Below are positions 46,125 through 57,540 of a DNA stretch of 64,000 nt, in pieces. Location: contig CAJQUW010001637.1 in assembly GCA_907163375.1 (NCBI GenBank), positions 1 to 64,000 on the forward strand, read 5' to 3'. The notes beneath the pieces were generated by a model. That model did not search any database and was not told the DNA's origin. It was given only the letters and a program-made list of their open reading frames with translations. The DNA comes from Prostheceraeus crozeri (taxonomy: Eukaryota > Platyhelminthes > Polycladida > Euryleptidae). The translations under genes were made by a program, and so were the position numbers. Positions within the stretch are counted from its first letter, which is position 1, and each line of letters opens with the position of its first letter.

Positions 46125-47178
46125 ATGCAGGTTGACTCACAAGGTGCGCAAAACTTAAAGCGCATAAAGGATTTCACTTTGATCAAGTCGCTAAAACCGT
46201 TGAGTTTCAATAGTGATGGACATCAGATCTTCATTTCTCTTGACGTTAAGAACTTATATAATAACATCCCTTTAAACGAGGGTATTGACGTCGTCACCAA
46301 ATTTGCTGAAGACAATTGGAGTAAAATCAATTCTTACGGGTTTGCGCCTAGCGACTTATCAGAATTCCTAAGATTAGTATGTTTTAATTACGAAATTGAA
46401 TACAATAATACAGCTTTCGTGCAAATTCATGGTTGTCCCATGGGTGCACACTTTGCACCAGCTTTTGTGATAGTCTACATGCATCATATTGAAACAATAG
46501 CATTGAATCTTCTTGATTTGGAGTATGGCATCAAACCTTCTATTTATTACCGGTACATTGACGAAGTTATCTTTTTTCCGTTTATAAATAACTCGGATAC
46601 TTTCACCAACATCTTAAATACTTTTAGCTCTGTCAACGAACATAGTGACTTTGCTATAGAAACTCCAGCAAATAATACTTTGAACTTCCTGGATATCATG
46701 TTTCGGACACTGTTAATTGTACTTGGTACAAAAAAGGCCTGGCATTACTTTAAAGACTAGCAGTTGGATGCCTTCTTTTTTTAAGAGTAACTTTGCTAAG
46801 AACAGTTTCAGGTATATCAACGATAGGTGCTCGAATGATGTGAACCTTAAAGAAAGTGATAGTAAGTTCAGTACCATTTTGATTCGTAATGGATTCAAAT
46901 CCATTAGTAGGCCTACTGTTAAAACAAAAATCATCAATAAGACTAAAGATGAGTCGGTCTTTCTAAAATTAAAGTTTGTTAATGATCGCTTTTCTCGTAA
47001 GCTGAAGCACCTTAGTAAGAAGTTTAATCTCCCTATTAAGATTGTCAATAAGCCAGGAAAGCAGTTAAACAAATATTTCTCAAATGATACTAGAATTTCT
47101 GAAGCGAACTGCATTGATCTATTAAAGCCTGAATTGAATAGGAAACATGAGCTGATGAACATCAATCGTTGTATATAA
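46125..47178 (+). pseudogene. Penelope-like reverse transcriptase
   Basis: The first open part (211 codons) holds FISLDVKNLYNNIPLNEGI (motif A Asp), IHGCPMGAHFAPAF (motif B), YYRYIDEVIFF (motif C, where the usual YxDD is replaced by IDE) and LNFLDIMF. The second part (46717-47178) is the Lys-rich thumb and linker region. It ends with the family's C-terminal words DLLKPELNRKHELMN. In living relatives this enzyme primes on nicked DNA. The GIY-YIG nuclease expected before the C-terminus is absent from this strand's copy. It is broken and not expected to be functional. Confidence 0.85.
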
Positions 47179-47327
47179 TGACTGAATTTTCTCATTCTCG
47201 TGTTCACCGGCTACCCATGAGTATGTCTGAGACGAAGCATCGGTTTTTGGCAGTCACTTGTTTTTATTTTAAATTTGTTATTCTACAATAAAACTCCAGG
47301 GAGTAGAATAACTTGTTTTTATCAATC

Positions 47328-49563
47328 ATCGGAAATATTTTTGCAAGGTTCATAAAATCTGAAAAGCGGTGAACTAATAAAGCGATTCTGTTCCATTCTA
47401 TAACACTGTTCAAGACAGTTCGCTGTATTACAATAGACGATTCACGTTACTCGCGCACTTTTGAGTGGCTGGGTCGCAGTAGACATTCCAGTAGCCTACA
47501 GAAGCTTTCATCTTGTGATTTTTCAAAAGCTGCTGGACAAGCAGACCAAGATGTGAATTTGATTCTGCATCGGAAAGACCGATACAAAAGAATTGAAAGT
47601 AAATTATTCTATGATAAAGTATGTGAATTGAGTGTGAATTTCTATTGCATTGATATGCAATGTTTACTATAAAGTCCATATCAGCAATTTTGGCTATACT
47701 TGGTCCAATAAAGCTCATGAAGATGTATCCTTTATCTCTGCTGGTGGTATTTTATGAAGTAACGCACTGTTTTAATTAAGGGATTTAATGATACTTATTG
47801 TCATTATGTCCGCTATATGCCTATATAAAAATGTCATTCAGAATGATTCACGGTTAGAAGTTCATATCACATTCATGTGCTTCGCATTAATTCTGTTAGG
47901 TTATTATTAACCATTCAATAAAACATCTTAGGTTTTTAGTTTTAGTGAATATTACAAGAACAACAAGGAATTGATAAGTGTTTCTCATAAAATGATTAAT
48001 TTTAATGTACGAGAATTACATTAGTTTGATAGATATACTGCCATTTAACAAATGTGATTATATTGTTTTGTTCGGTCAAAGACATTCCGATTGGAAATAA
48101 GCCCATGCTCTCACACATAATTAAATGTGTCATGATAATTGTCAACTTGTTCGTCATTTCACTGAAATGAATTGACATTTTCTGAAGAAGGATTCAATCT
48201 TCTCGGTTTACTTAACCAATTTACAGACAGCTGTTCTATCCAGGAGTACTTCCGCAACAGCTGTTTAATTCGAACTAATTATTCCACGCGAAACACGCAC
48301 AACTGGATGTACATATGATATAGACTTTCATTTAATCGACGCATAATCAAGTTTGTTTTAACTCTGCTATATTCTCTATAGTTGTTGAACCATGCATATG
48401 AGCACTGAGCACGTATATAGATATTATTGTTTATTTACTTATTCTCAGAAGTATGGAGAGACATTGAATATCACGCAAAATCTGTAAGTGAGAGCCATTG
48501 ACACTCCTGAACTAGTGGAAAAGCAACTTTATCAGCACGTTTCAATATTAATTCGTAATTGACAATTCGCTATTACCCGCAACAATTTGTTGACAACCCA
48601 TCCCTGTGATCATGACTTTGGTGTGGGATTGAAATTCTGATTTAAAAAATTCAAATACATCGAATTTCATGCATAAAATCAAGCAGCAAATGAAATATGT
48701 AAGTTCATCTTAGGCATAATAGTACACAAATAAAGTAATGTCAAAAAGTATGTCAAAGTGTGTCAAGAAACTATTATACACAGTGGTAAGTCGACAATTA
48801 TCGGTAATCAGTTATCGTTTATGAAATTGCTCGTAAGCAAAGAGGCTTGAATGAAATAGGTTCGTAGCTCCTGTCATTTTGAAAGGGAGGGAAGATAATT
48901 CTGCCGGTTGAAGATATGATTGGTGCAAGTAAATTCAGAACATGATCTGAGCGCTTGGATTGTTGAAACCACTGATGCCATATTCCGCCTACTTGGTAAT
49001 GTGTCGAAGTCATGCATGATATGGTCCTTTCCGCAAATAAATTCATGAGCTCGTTTTTACTCTCTCCAACTTCTGTGAGTTTTCCTCAGACATACCGATG
49101 AATAAAGGCGAGCAATATTCCAAGATTGATCTTGTGGTAGATTAGATCGTTATAATAACTTAATAACAGAATGACATTTATCGACCAATTCATTTTGAAT
49201 CAAAAGTCACTCCTTGAAGTTTGAGTCGGTCAACACACAAAACATCTGGAGGAACAGCAGGTGAAATTCAGCAGTCCGGGAAATGTCCAAAAGTCGACAT
49301 TTGTTGACATTTAAGGGTAAAGAGGTTTCTTTGTTCTCTCTGATGGGTGTTGTACACGTGTTTTTCACATTGATTCATAATTATAAATATTTGTCACTCG
49401 CTAAAAATCCGGTAGCCTAGACTTGTATGCTAGACAGCCAAATTTCAAAGAATGCTTACATGAATATTTTATTGGCAGCATAATTCTCCGTGAAAATATC
49501 CTCATAATTATCAGTGTCAATTAAATTTTCTTTAAGTTTATAAAATTTTTTTAAGTTACAAGC
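47328..49563 (+). other. FBXW7 intron, nothing recognised
   Basis: About 2.2 kb AT-rich intronic DNA. Short open stretches at 47428-47718 and 48819-49046 (both minus) lack motifs. Confidence 0.35.
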
Positions 49564-49881
49564 ATAGAGTAGGGATATATAGGTAGAGTGTCGACTCAAA
49601 AAGTATCTGTATACAGTGAAAATTTTTATATCAAAAGATTCGGTTTTCGGCGGAGATTACGTTCCCGTGGTCCAAAAAATTATTTGAGCACTTTTGAAAA
49701 AAGCCAAAATTTGCAATTTTATATACTACCGAGATGACTCTCCTGTATAAGCAGTAGGAAACAAGTTGGATATCAAAAGGAATGAATATTTGCTGAAAAG
49801 CATCCTAACTAAGCGGAAATCAAGCTGATTATCAAGGGAATTTCATGAATTGTATTATAATGAAAGTCTTCATGAAAAAGT
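49564..49881 (-). repeat. Dispersed 330-bp repeat, copy 2 (inverted relative to 10286-10618)
   Basis: Matches copy 1 at roughly 90% by eye over its whole length, with sharp ends (ATAGAGTAGG on one side, CATGAAAAAGT on the other). It contains repeated ATTCATGA words and no frame. Confidence 0.8.
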
Positions 49882-50913
49882 CACGATATTATTCGTGCTT
49901 TCTTGGCTGAAATTTCAAGTTTTAATTCAATTTTCACAGGCATGATTTTATGATTCACTAAATTCATGTTTCATTTCTTGAATCTGAATAGTGACATTTA
50001 TATCTGTAAAAGCTAATCGAAATCATTGTCTTTGATCATGTGATTTTGCTCTGTCAGTGGCAAGTTGCCTGTGATATGATCACGTTCAAGGAAATACTCA
50101 TGAGGTTGAGCATGAAAGCAATAGCAGGTCATCGAGTTGCTAATTTAACAAACATTACCGATCCAAGGCTGTCATGACAAGGAGGATCTGTAAAATAATA
50201 TCATTTCCTTCTGTTTTATGCTATCATGATCAGTTAATTCCGTTGTAATTTCTTCAAAACTGCAATAATGTGTATATCTCACATTATAAACAATTCTGAC
50301 TGTATCTCCCTAGAGTTTATTTAATAAAATCGAAAGTGCATGCACATTGAGGATTTAATAAATGCGGAGTTACCATTCTTCCTAACATACTTACTCTATG
50401 GCTACAAGTGAAGAGTTTTTAGATTCTTTAACTTTTCTTTTAGTTAGTAAGTACTTGTGAACTTAGGGGAAGTAATCATTTTTCAATGCTTGTGGTATAG
50501 ACATCCACTACATTTCTCTGAATTATTTCTTTTCAACATGTCATTGATGTGAAACAAAGAGGTTTTAATGAATTTTCTCATTTGTGAAATATTTGAGATT
50601 TTTCAAAATAATTTCATAAAATCATATTAAACATGTTATTTCCTCAGAGATTGAATCCCCAAAATTTCACAGTTAAGTTTGCGTTGGGGTTATAGGATTT
50701 CAGTTGTAAATTTGGGTTTGTATCTGTCGATCCTGTTTGATAATTTGAAAGAAAGTGTCATGCAACACGGCCCATGTATGTTAGCAAGCTGTGCTTAAAG
50801 TATAGACATCTTGAATCCAATGACCGTTGTTAAAGGAATCTCGTTGTACAAGTATTCTTTAAAATCAATCCTAACTGCTTTTATCCCCAACGTCCATCTG
50901 TCAGTAGAAGACA
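49882..50913 (+). other. FBXW7 intron, nothing recognised
   Basis: About 1 kb with no supported feature. Confidence 0.35.
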
Positions 50914-50921
50914 GTGACTAT

Positions 50922-51558
50922 TAGGGGTGACTTTTTAATCGCAATCGCATCGATACGATTAAACGATTAATAATCGCATCATAAAGCGATTAAACGATTA
51001 ATCGCGCGATTAATTTCCTATATAATTTCAATATTTACTATTAATATATATTGGATAACAGTATTACTGTTATCATGTAAACTATCACTGCTTCTCAACG
51101 AATTATTAACTTTTATTCCCATGCACAATCACTTCGTCTTTTATATTGATGTAACGTATATTAAAAGTATAGGCCTAGTGCATAAAGGCCTAGCTTCATT
51201 CATTTTAATTACCCTTACTCAAGACCGCCTAAATGGAATATCAGTGCAGTCTAATGCTACCAGAAGACTAAAAATTAAACATAGTCACCGAATCACAAGT
51301 GAGTCATTCATTTCCACACCTTTCTGTTCCGTACTGGAGAATTCCAACCTTCACACGAAACGCACTAGTAGAATAATCGCTTGATCAACTTAATAGAGAA
51401 TTCATTCATTTACTCTAAAGAATCAGTAAAATGATATAAGTATTTTTGCATTAGAATAGAAATGCAAAAAACGATTAATCGCAAGCCTGCGATTAAATGC
51501 ATTTCTTAAGTATTTGAAGCGATTAAACGATTAATCGCTTAATCGCTTTGCATCCCTA
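50922..51558. mobile_element. hAT-like MITE with perfect 8-bp target duplication
   Basis: Starts TAGGGGTGACTTTTTAATCG at 50922 and ends AATCGCTTTGCATCCCTA at 51558. It is flanked by GTGACTAT on both sides (50914-50921 and 51559-51566). The ends carry repeated CGATTAAACGATTAATCGC words facing each other. The 637-bp size, lack of a transposase and 8-bp duplication fit a hAT-derived MITE. An open stretch inside (51121-51384) has no motif. Confidence 0.88.
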
Positions 51559-51566
51559 GTGACTAT

Positions 51567-52600
51567 CTTTCACTGCACACCGAACTCATTCCGGATCCAC
51601 TAAGGTAGAAAAATGCTTAGAACAGGCGGTTTTTATCTCTCTTGGTACAAGTCATGTGGATTTCTTCGGATCTGAATTGTAGCACTGCATTGCGAAGATA
51701 TTCTGTCAATTAACTGCCGTCAAGATTTTTTATTGATTAATTTGCAATGTAGCGATTGATAATCTGTTAGTCCATTTACATTAATGATTCACACAAGTTT
51801 TATGTGATAGCATAGCTGCAAGTTTGTTATCGGTACTCCATTTTTTCATTGAAGTATCATCTGCAAATCACAGTCATGTTCTATTCTTAGTTGTGGCTCG
51901 AGCTAACTCGCAAAATCATTGTATTTTAAGTACATAGGAATCTGGCAACTTTGTATATAAGATTTTTCTATGTTAAACATAGCAATGATTTATTATTCAA
52001 ATTGATTGAATTTTCGTGCGTCTTGTATTCAGATTTACAAAACTGATGCGTTCATGGAATCAAATATAATTGACAAGCACAAACTTCAATAGTTGGCATT
52101 AAAAATCGAATCAAAAGATCATTCATTAGTGTCTTGAGGGTTGGCAGCTGGCACCTCGCGCGCATTGTAATCCCTGTATATTAAACAGGTTATTAATCGT
52201 AGGTAATGGTTGTATTTGATCATAGTCACATCACCTTCATGTAACAAACAACTATGCGATTGTCTCGTAGAACGAGAGCGAAGTGCATCTTTGGTGGTTG
52301 ATGACTATTTGAAAGCGCTCATCTGGACTGAGTCGTTCTAATCAAGTCCTTTCAACAGTAAAATATTATGGACTTGTTGCGAACATTCTTGACGAACTTC
52401 GGCTTCATTCCTCATTCGAATCCAACTAATAAGTCCTAGTGACGATAGGTGAAAGCTATGCTTAGTTTCAGGCTTTCTAAACTTCTTTTTCCCGTGTAAA
52501 CCTCGAGTAATGATTTGTAGATTTATTCAAAATGCAAATTTCATGCTTTAAAATGATGTTAGTCCTTATCAATACACAATTCCGTGCACTTTCCTTCCAG
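51567..52600 (+). other. FBXW7 intron, last part
   Basis: About 1 kb ending in TTTCCTTCCAG before the next exon. Nothing else recognised. Confidence 0.4.
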
Positions 52601-53053
52601 GTCAGCTCCCGCTGGTGTGAATTATCGGGGGATGATCTGCTGTGGCAGCAGAAATGTCGTGAAGCGGAATTGGAGCTGCCTCCTCTCGCCCCCTGCCTCT
52701 CATCTTCCACCCCTCCACGCTCAGTCGCTCCCGAAGTCCGCATTCCTATTGCCTCTATCTGTCCAATCAGAGTTGGATCGGAGAACGGAGTGGATTCGGA
52801 TAGTGAAGATGTGAATATGAGTGTTGTTTCTGATGACAGCCCAGCAGATCGGAAAAAGGAATCAGACAAGCCTGATGAAGAAGTGGAGTCTGTGTTACAG
52901 GAATCTGAAAGTCACACCAGGTTTGTTCCTGCCAAAGCCATCTATCTCTCCTACTGTCAGCTGCGATGTCATTGGCGAAATGGCACACGCAACCCGCCTC
53001 ATGTCTCTGCAGCCCACGAGAATCATGTCATCACCTGCCTTGAGTTCTATAAG
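52601..53053 (+). CDS. FBXW7: FBXW7 exon: end of F-box, long acidic linker, start of WD40 blade 1
   Basis: Acceptor TTTCCTTCCAG at 52600 and donor AAG|GTAAGT at 53053. It has 151 codons, phase 0 at both ends. VSSRWCELSGDDLLWQQKC completes the F-box (human TCRYWRILAEDNLLWREKC). AIYLSYCQLRCHWRNG matches the human linker helix AYIRQHRIDTNWRRG, and HENHVITCLEFYK is the first strand of WD40 blade 1 (human DDHVITCLQF). Between these lie about 75 residues absent from human FBXW7. They start with a Pro/Ser-rich part containing STPPRS (residues 36-41 of this exon), followed by an acidic Ser-rich part with DSDSEDVNM and EEVESVLQESES. FBXW7 brings phosphorylated substrates to the SCF ligase; the insert's role is unknown. 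Confidence 0.93.
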
Positions 53054-54778
53054 GTAAGTCTATCTCTATGGTGGTGTGTCCAGCAATCTCTGCTTCTTTA
53101 GACTCGCACACTATGCGACTGAATAATGATAAAATTAATGATAATTACATAATTTGGTGCTGCCTGATATTGAAGTCGAGAAACTGAGCAGAGAATGAAG
53201 ACAAAGCATATTACAATATAACTTGCAAGTTCATGATACTTTAAACAATAATGAAGCTAAATTTTAACAAAAAACATCAGGAAATTGAAGCAATGCAGGT
53301 TAATCCATACAACGTCACTGTAGCGTTATCGCAACGTTTCGACTAGACGTTTTTGGGACAACTTTGCTCAGTCAGAAGGCCCACAATTTGCGACTGATTT
53401 TCTTAAAAAAATCCTATAGTACGTGTATATATAGTTTTGAATGTAGCTTGATTGGCATTAAATTGGTTGATCATCATGATTATTGAAGATTTTTTCTTGT
53501 TGGTCATACGCTTATGCCACAATTACGAGCCAATAGATGAACAAAAATGATTTTGAACCTGCTTCATTAACCTATTTAGCGCCATCGTGGCGTTTTCGCA
53601 ACATTTTGACGTGAAGTTTATGAGACAACTTTGCTCAACTATTGCGCCCCCAAATTGTGAAAAATAAAATTGTAAATATCTCGGCGTCAAGTGGCCGTCA
53701 AATCGGCTCATTTGGGCAATATCAAGAAACTGCTTCTTCGAATAAGTGTCAAACAGAATGGAATATTAAGCTTGACTGAAGTCAGCAATCCAAGAATTGC
53801 GAGATGATTATATGGGAGGTGTCACTTACTAAATACTTGAACATCCTTAATCCCTGAACAAAGAACCGATTCTCAAATGTGACAGATAAAGCAGTCTTAC
53901 ATTCTGACGTTATTCTAATACAGCTTTTATACAGCCGTTCTTTGCACGACGCATCTGATAATCATATAGAATAAGGTTGACGGAAAATGTGGATGTTTTT
54001 TTTCAGAGAGAATTCAAGGTTCCATTATTCTCCAGGTAAAAACTAGGATGAATGCTTTCATTACAATGAATGTCTATTAAACGTAGAACAGTTTTCTTAA
54101 AATTCTTGAAAAGAAGAGTTACTAACATTTTCATGATTTTTTTTAACTATTTTGTTAATCATCGCCTATTGTTCTAACTCAGTCATGAGAGAATAAGGGA
54201 TTGAGGTTCTGAGACTTCAAGACCTTTTATTTTCTAGTTTTGTCGCGTTTGAATACAATTTCCTTCTTCCAACAACACGGCTCAGACCATGTTAACATAC
54301 ATACACCGATCATCTTCTCGATGTACTTAACTGAGGTAATCACTCGGTTTGAGCGAATTATTATCCTCTTGATTTTGGGATGCAAGAAGAAGTTTATTAC
54401 ATGTGTGAGAAAGTGTGCATTGACATCAGTTTATTATCATTCGATGTTTAGTGTATAATTCGTAAGCAAACAATGGGTGAGCCTTACTCGATTGGATGAA
54501 TCATTATTAAGCTCGTGAGAAAAATGTATTGATAATTCGAAGCTTATAAACACATCGGGAAAGATATAAACATTATTGTACTCATCACTCCAGAAATACC
54601 AAAATACGATCACATTAAGTTTTTAATTACATCAAAAAATATGGTTTCATTATGCATTATCTTAGTTAAGTTCGCAATGAGATTATCGATATCATTTGGT
54701 CAGGATACTCTGATTAACGCGAACGGACGACCGCATGTTGCATACTTGTGGTAATTCTGATAGCGCATAATTTATATA
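53054..54778 (+). other. FBXW7 intron (4.2 kb), first part
   Basis: Holds a pair of diverged direct repeats at 53297-53395 and 53567-53660 (shared words GACAACTTTGCTCA and GCG(T)TTTCGCAAC). Nothing else recognised. Confidence 0.4.
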
Positions 54779-55305
54779 CAGTGCATCTTCGATTATCCGG
54801 ACGTAATTTTAGAATCCATTCGATTCTCTGTGATTCCATCAAAACATGTAGGCAGCATAATGTAATCGAATGTTCATCTTAGCATTTCTCTCCTCTTAAG
54901 GTAATGCATACAGTATACACGAATTACTCTTGCTTTACCTGCAATTCATTTGCTCAGTATGCGTTCTCCCCGTTCTCTGAGACAAATAAAAATCAATCAA
55001 CTAACTGATCGGAGCAGTACTAAGTAGGCTGCGCATGCTAGTCAAAGCTGGTATACAGCTTTGATAAATCACTTTAAATTCATTGTCTCAGTTCACGATC
55101 ATTGTATGCGTATGTACTTTAATAGTAACGACAGTGAACATGTACAATTTATGCTCATAATTTCATGAAACAGTTGAAGTATCGGAAGCAAATTATCAAA
55201 GATTATGTTCTGATAGGTAGATATGCAGGATGTATATATGCATACAGATTGCATAGATATATGCAAATTATATTCTCGGGGGTCTTATATAAATATAATT
55301 ATATA

Positions 55306-55307
55306 AG

Positions 55308-55339
<32 letters not shown>

Positions 55340-55345
55340 CTTATA
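55306..55345. repeat. TA microsatellite
   Basis: A run of TA dinucleotides with small interruptions, adjoining the A-rich tail of the nested SINE. Confidence 0.85.
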
Positions 55346-55354
55346 TAATTTATT

Positions 55355-55556
55355 TTTTTTTACGGATTTTACGTCACTTTTTACCCCTACTGGGGCCTTG
55401 GACGGTGCTGACTTAAGTCAGACTTTGTTTGGAGCGTTGTGGTGCTTTGTAGTCCGGATGCCCTTCCTGTCGACTTCCAATGACACTTACCGGGTTCGAC
55501 CTCTGGACCATGAGATCGCTAGTCCAAGTACGCAACCACTGTGCCACGGACACCAC
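55355..55556 (-). mobile_element. tRNA-derived SINE, copy 3 (best preserved)
   Basis: On the minus strand: TCCGTGGCACAGTGGTTGCG (A box at about 55534-55547), GGTCGAACCCG (B box, 55491-55501), body with GACAGGAAGGGCATCCGGA, GCACCGTCCAAGGCCCCAGT, and a poly-A-like tail at 55351-55360. The tRNA-like head can be recognised from the spacing of the A and B boxes. It is nested in the pogo-like element. Confidence 0.88.
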
Positions 55557-55706
55557 AACAATTATATAATCAAATGTCTTTGACAAGCATGTCTTTGTCC
55601 CGCAAGCTTTTGAATATATGGAATTCATAAATTCGCTTATCCGGATCTTTAACTGACCTATTCGGTTTTGACCATCCGGATACTGGATAATCGAAGATGC
55701 ACTGTA

Positions 55707-57295
55707 TTTCTGTGTGCTTGATTTCCTTAGATAATTATAGCCGTCCAATGTCGAAGCAACTGGTAAAGAGACAGAGTTTGTCAGAAAAAACAGCTTCTTA
55801 AATCAGATCCAACATGACGGCTGAACATGTGTTGGTATCGTCAATGATAATGGATTGTACCTTCATTGTAGACTTTTAAGTGTATATTCACATAGGCGTA
55901 TGAATTATCACGGCAATATACGTACGAAAATGAAAAAGAATCGATTCTAAGATGAGCTGGGTAGTAAAATGATCCATATTATATGGAACGGTTCAAAATT
56001 ATTCGCATTTGAGGTTCAGGTCCATATTTCTCGTTGAAGCTCCCCACAGAGTCCATTTGATAAAAGTCGGTATTCTGAACTGTGAGGCAATCGTAATTCA
56101 ATGCTTGACTTCCGTGAGTGCACCTGAATGACAGCGAATATGTGGTTACGATATAGAACACAATATTCACGACGCCAACATGTCATTCGAAGACAGCTTG
56201 AAGATGATCGATGCTGATTCTGGCATCCCGATTTCTGCAGATTGCCACTCCCAGCCACAGTCAGCCATCACCGACAGATTTCCGCCTTGTCGATTGTGGA
56301 TGCGGCATCAAAGATTGTCTACGCCTCTCCTAGTAGAGTCGCACCTACTCTAGTGGGTCTGCTTTGTCAACATCCATTGTATCCTTTGACGAGGCTCTCA
56401 TATTGTATTCCATTCTCATGCGACGATGAAAAATCATCCCAGTAGCCATTTATAATAGAATATAATGCTTACTAATTCAAAATATTAATTGAAGTAGTCC
56501 TAATGAGGACTGATGGCGTTCTCCAATCCTCAAGTGTACAGATGCAACACTTCTGTAACCATAGAATTAATCGGTTCTTAAAAGAACTCATGGATCTTTC
56601 TCATAAATTTATCAGCTTTGGTCCATGTTTGACCGGTATAACTCCTGAGACATCCACAATGAGTCTGTTGAGCCACTTCATATGAACTATTGGGAACCTG
56701 TTCAAAGGATGCAATGAATTTTGCTGAAGCAGATCCACTGGTTGATAAATACGGCTATCCTGCGGAGAACAGATGACAAGTGATGGAGCCTTCGCGCTCA
56801 TCGTTAATGAAATGCAATATGTTTCACTGAAATCATGATGTGTGAATTACTTTTTGACAATCGCAAAGATCAAAATTTGATGGCAATTGATTTACATGTT
56901 TGGTAGCATGCCAAATTGCGTCACTGCATGCATGAAGGGGATATAATCTTCCCATAATAATGTTGGGTAAATTCATAAAATTTCTACTGTACATGTATAA
57001 AATATATTTTTGACATATATTCAGCTATGAAATTGGGTCGAAAATGCAGCATGTCAATTAGCTCCATATCGGCCAGATCATGGGTATTGGTAAAACGACC
57101 AAACTTATCTCCATACTGATGTGCTCCTCATTGTCAAACCTCAGGTCAGACATAATGGAGAGATGCTAGGATGTACTTTCACCACGAGAAAAATGAACGA
57201 TGGTAGCTCAGTGAACTCGATTGGTAAATGCATAAAAAAGTAGGGCCTACCTTAAGCTGGGAATGACTATTTTTATGTCATTTTTTTAATTTCAG
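55707..57295 (+). other. FBXW7 intron, last part
   Basis: About 1.6 kb ending TTTTTAATTTCAG at 57295. The GC-richer patch at 56160-56450 is open in two frames but has no recognisable motif. Confidence 0.35.
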
Positions 57296-57540
57296 AATCT
57301 CATCATTTCTGCATCGGATGATTCGACAATCGAACTAAGGAATGCGCGCACGTATGAACTGGTTCACACACTGCGCGGCCATTTCGGTGGAATCTGGTCT
57401 TCCGCTGTGGTAGAGCGTTTCCTGGTGACGGGCAGCACAGATCGGACTTTGAGAGTATGGGACCTCGAAAACCTCAGCTGTGTGGCAGTACTAACTGGTC
57501 ATGTTTCCACTGTGCGTTGTCTTGCGAGCTCAGGTAAACG
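57296..57540 (+). CDS. FBXW7: FBXW7 exon: WD40 blade 1 (rest) and blade 2, start of blade 3 contact loop
   Basis: Acceptor TTTCAG at 57295 and donor CG|GTAAGT at 57540/57541. It has 81 codons plus two bases. It joins the previous exon in phase 0 and encodes NLIISASDDSTIEL..., HTLRGHFGGIWSS, FLVTGSTDRTLRVWDLENL and LTGHVSTVRCLASSGKR. These align closely with human FBXW7 (RIVSGSDDNTLKVW, LVGHTGGVWSS, IIISGSTDRTLKVWN, LYGHTSTVRCMHLHEKR). The Arg in STVRC corresponds to a substrate-binding Arg (human Arg465) that contacts phosphodegrons. In blade 1 the usual Trp of the closing strand is Arg (TIELRNA against TLKVWSA). A weaker alternative donor lies at 57534. The remaining blades must lie beyond the window or in unread sequence. 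Confidence 0.93.

Larger units (their letters stand above)
45584..47327 (+). mobile_element. Penelope-like retroelement with inverted ends
   Basis: A Penelope-type reverse transcriptase lies on the plus strand at 46125-47178. The segments 45584-45825 and 47087-47327 are about 240-bp inverted copies of the element's 3' end. The left one continues on the minus strand to about 46110 and carries a C-terminal region like the GIY-YIG endonuclease. This head-to-head arrangement of an element with a second, opposite-facing partial copy matches the pseudo-LTR structures known for Penelope-like elements. The assembly is broken and is a moderately old fossil. It sits in the 9.9-kb FBXW7 intron. Confidence 0.85.
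54779..55704. mobile_element. pogo/Tigger-like non-autonomous element with nested SINE
   Basis: Ends CAGTGCATCTTCGATTATCC (54779) and GGATAATCGAAGATGCACTG (55704) form an inverted repeat of about 20 bp. TA lies on both sides (54777-54778, 55705-55706). The terminus style and TA target suggest the pogo/Tigger branch of Tc1/mariner. No transposase is seen. A TA microsatellite (55306-55345) and a SINE copy (55355-55556) sit inside, so the SINE arrived later. Confidence 0.82.

Noticed and set aside
52477-52988. Minus-strand and alternate plus-strand frames over the FBXW7 linker exon
   Set aside because: The frame completing the F-box and entering WD40 blade 1 is the coding one; the others have no motifs.
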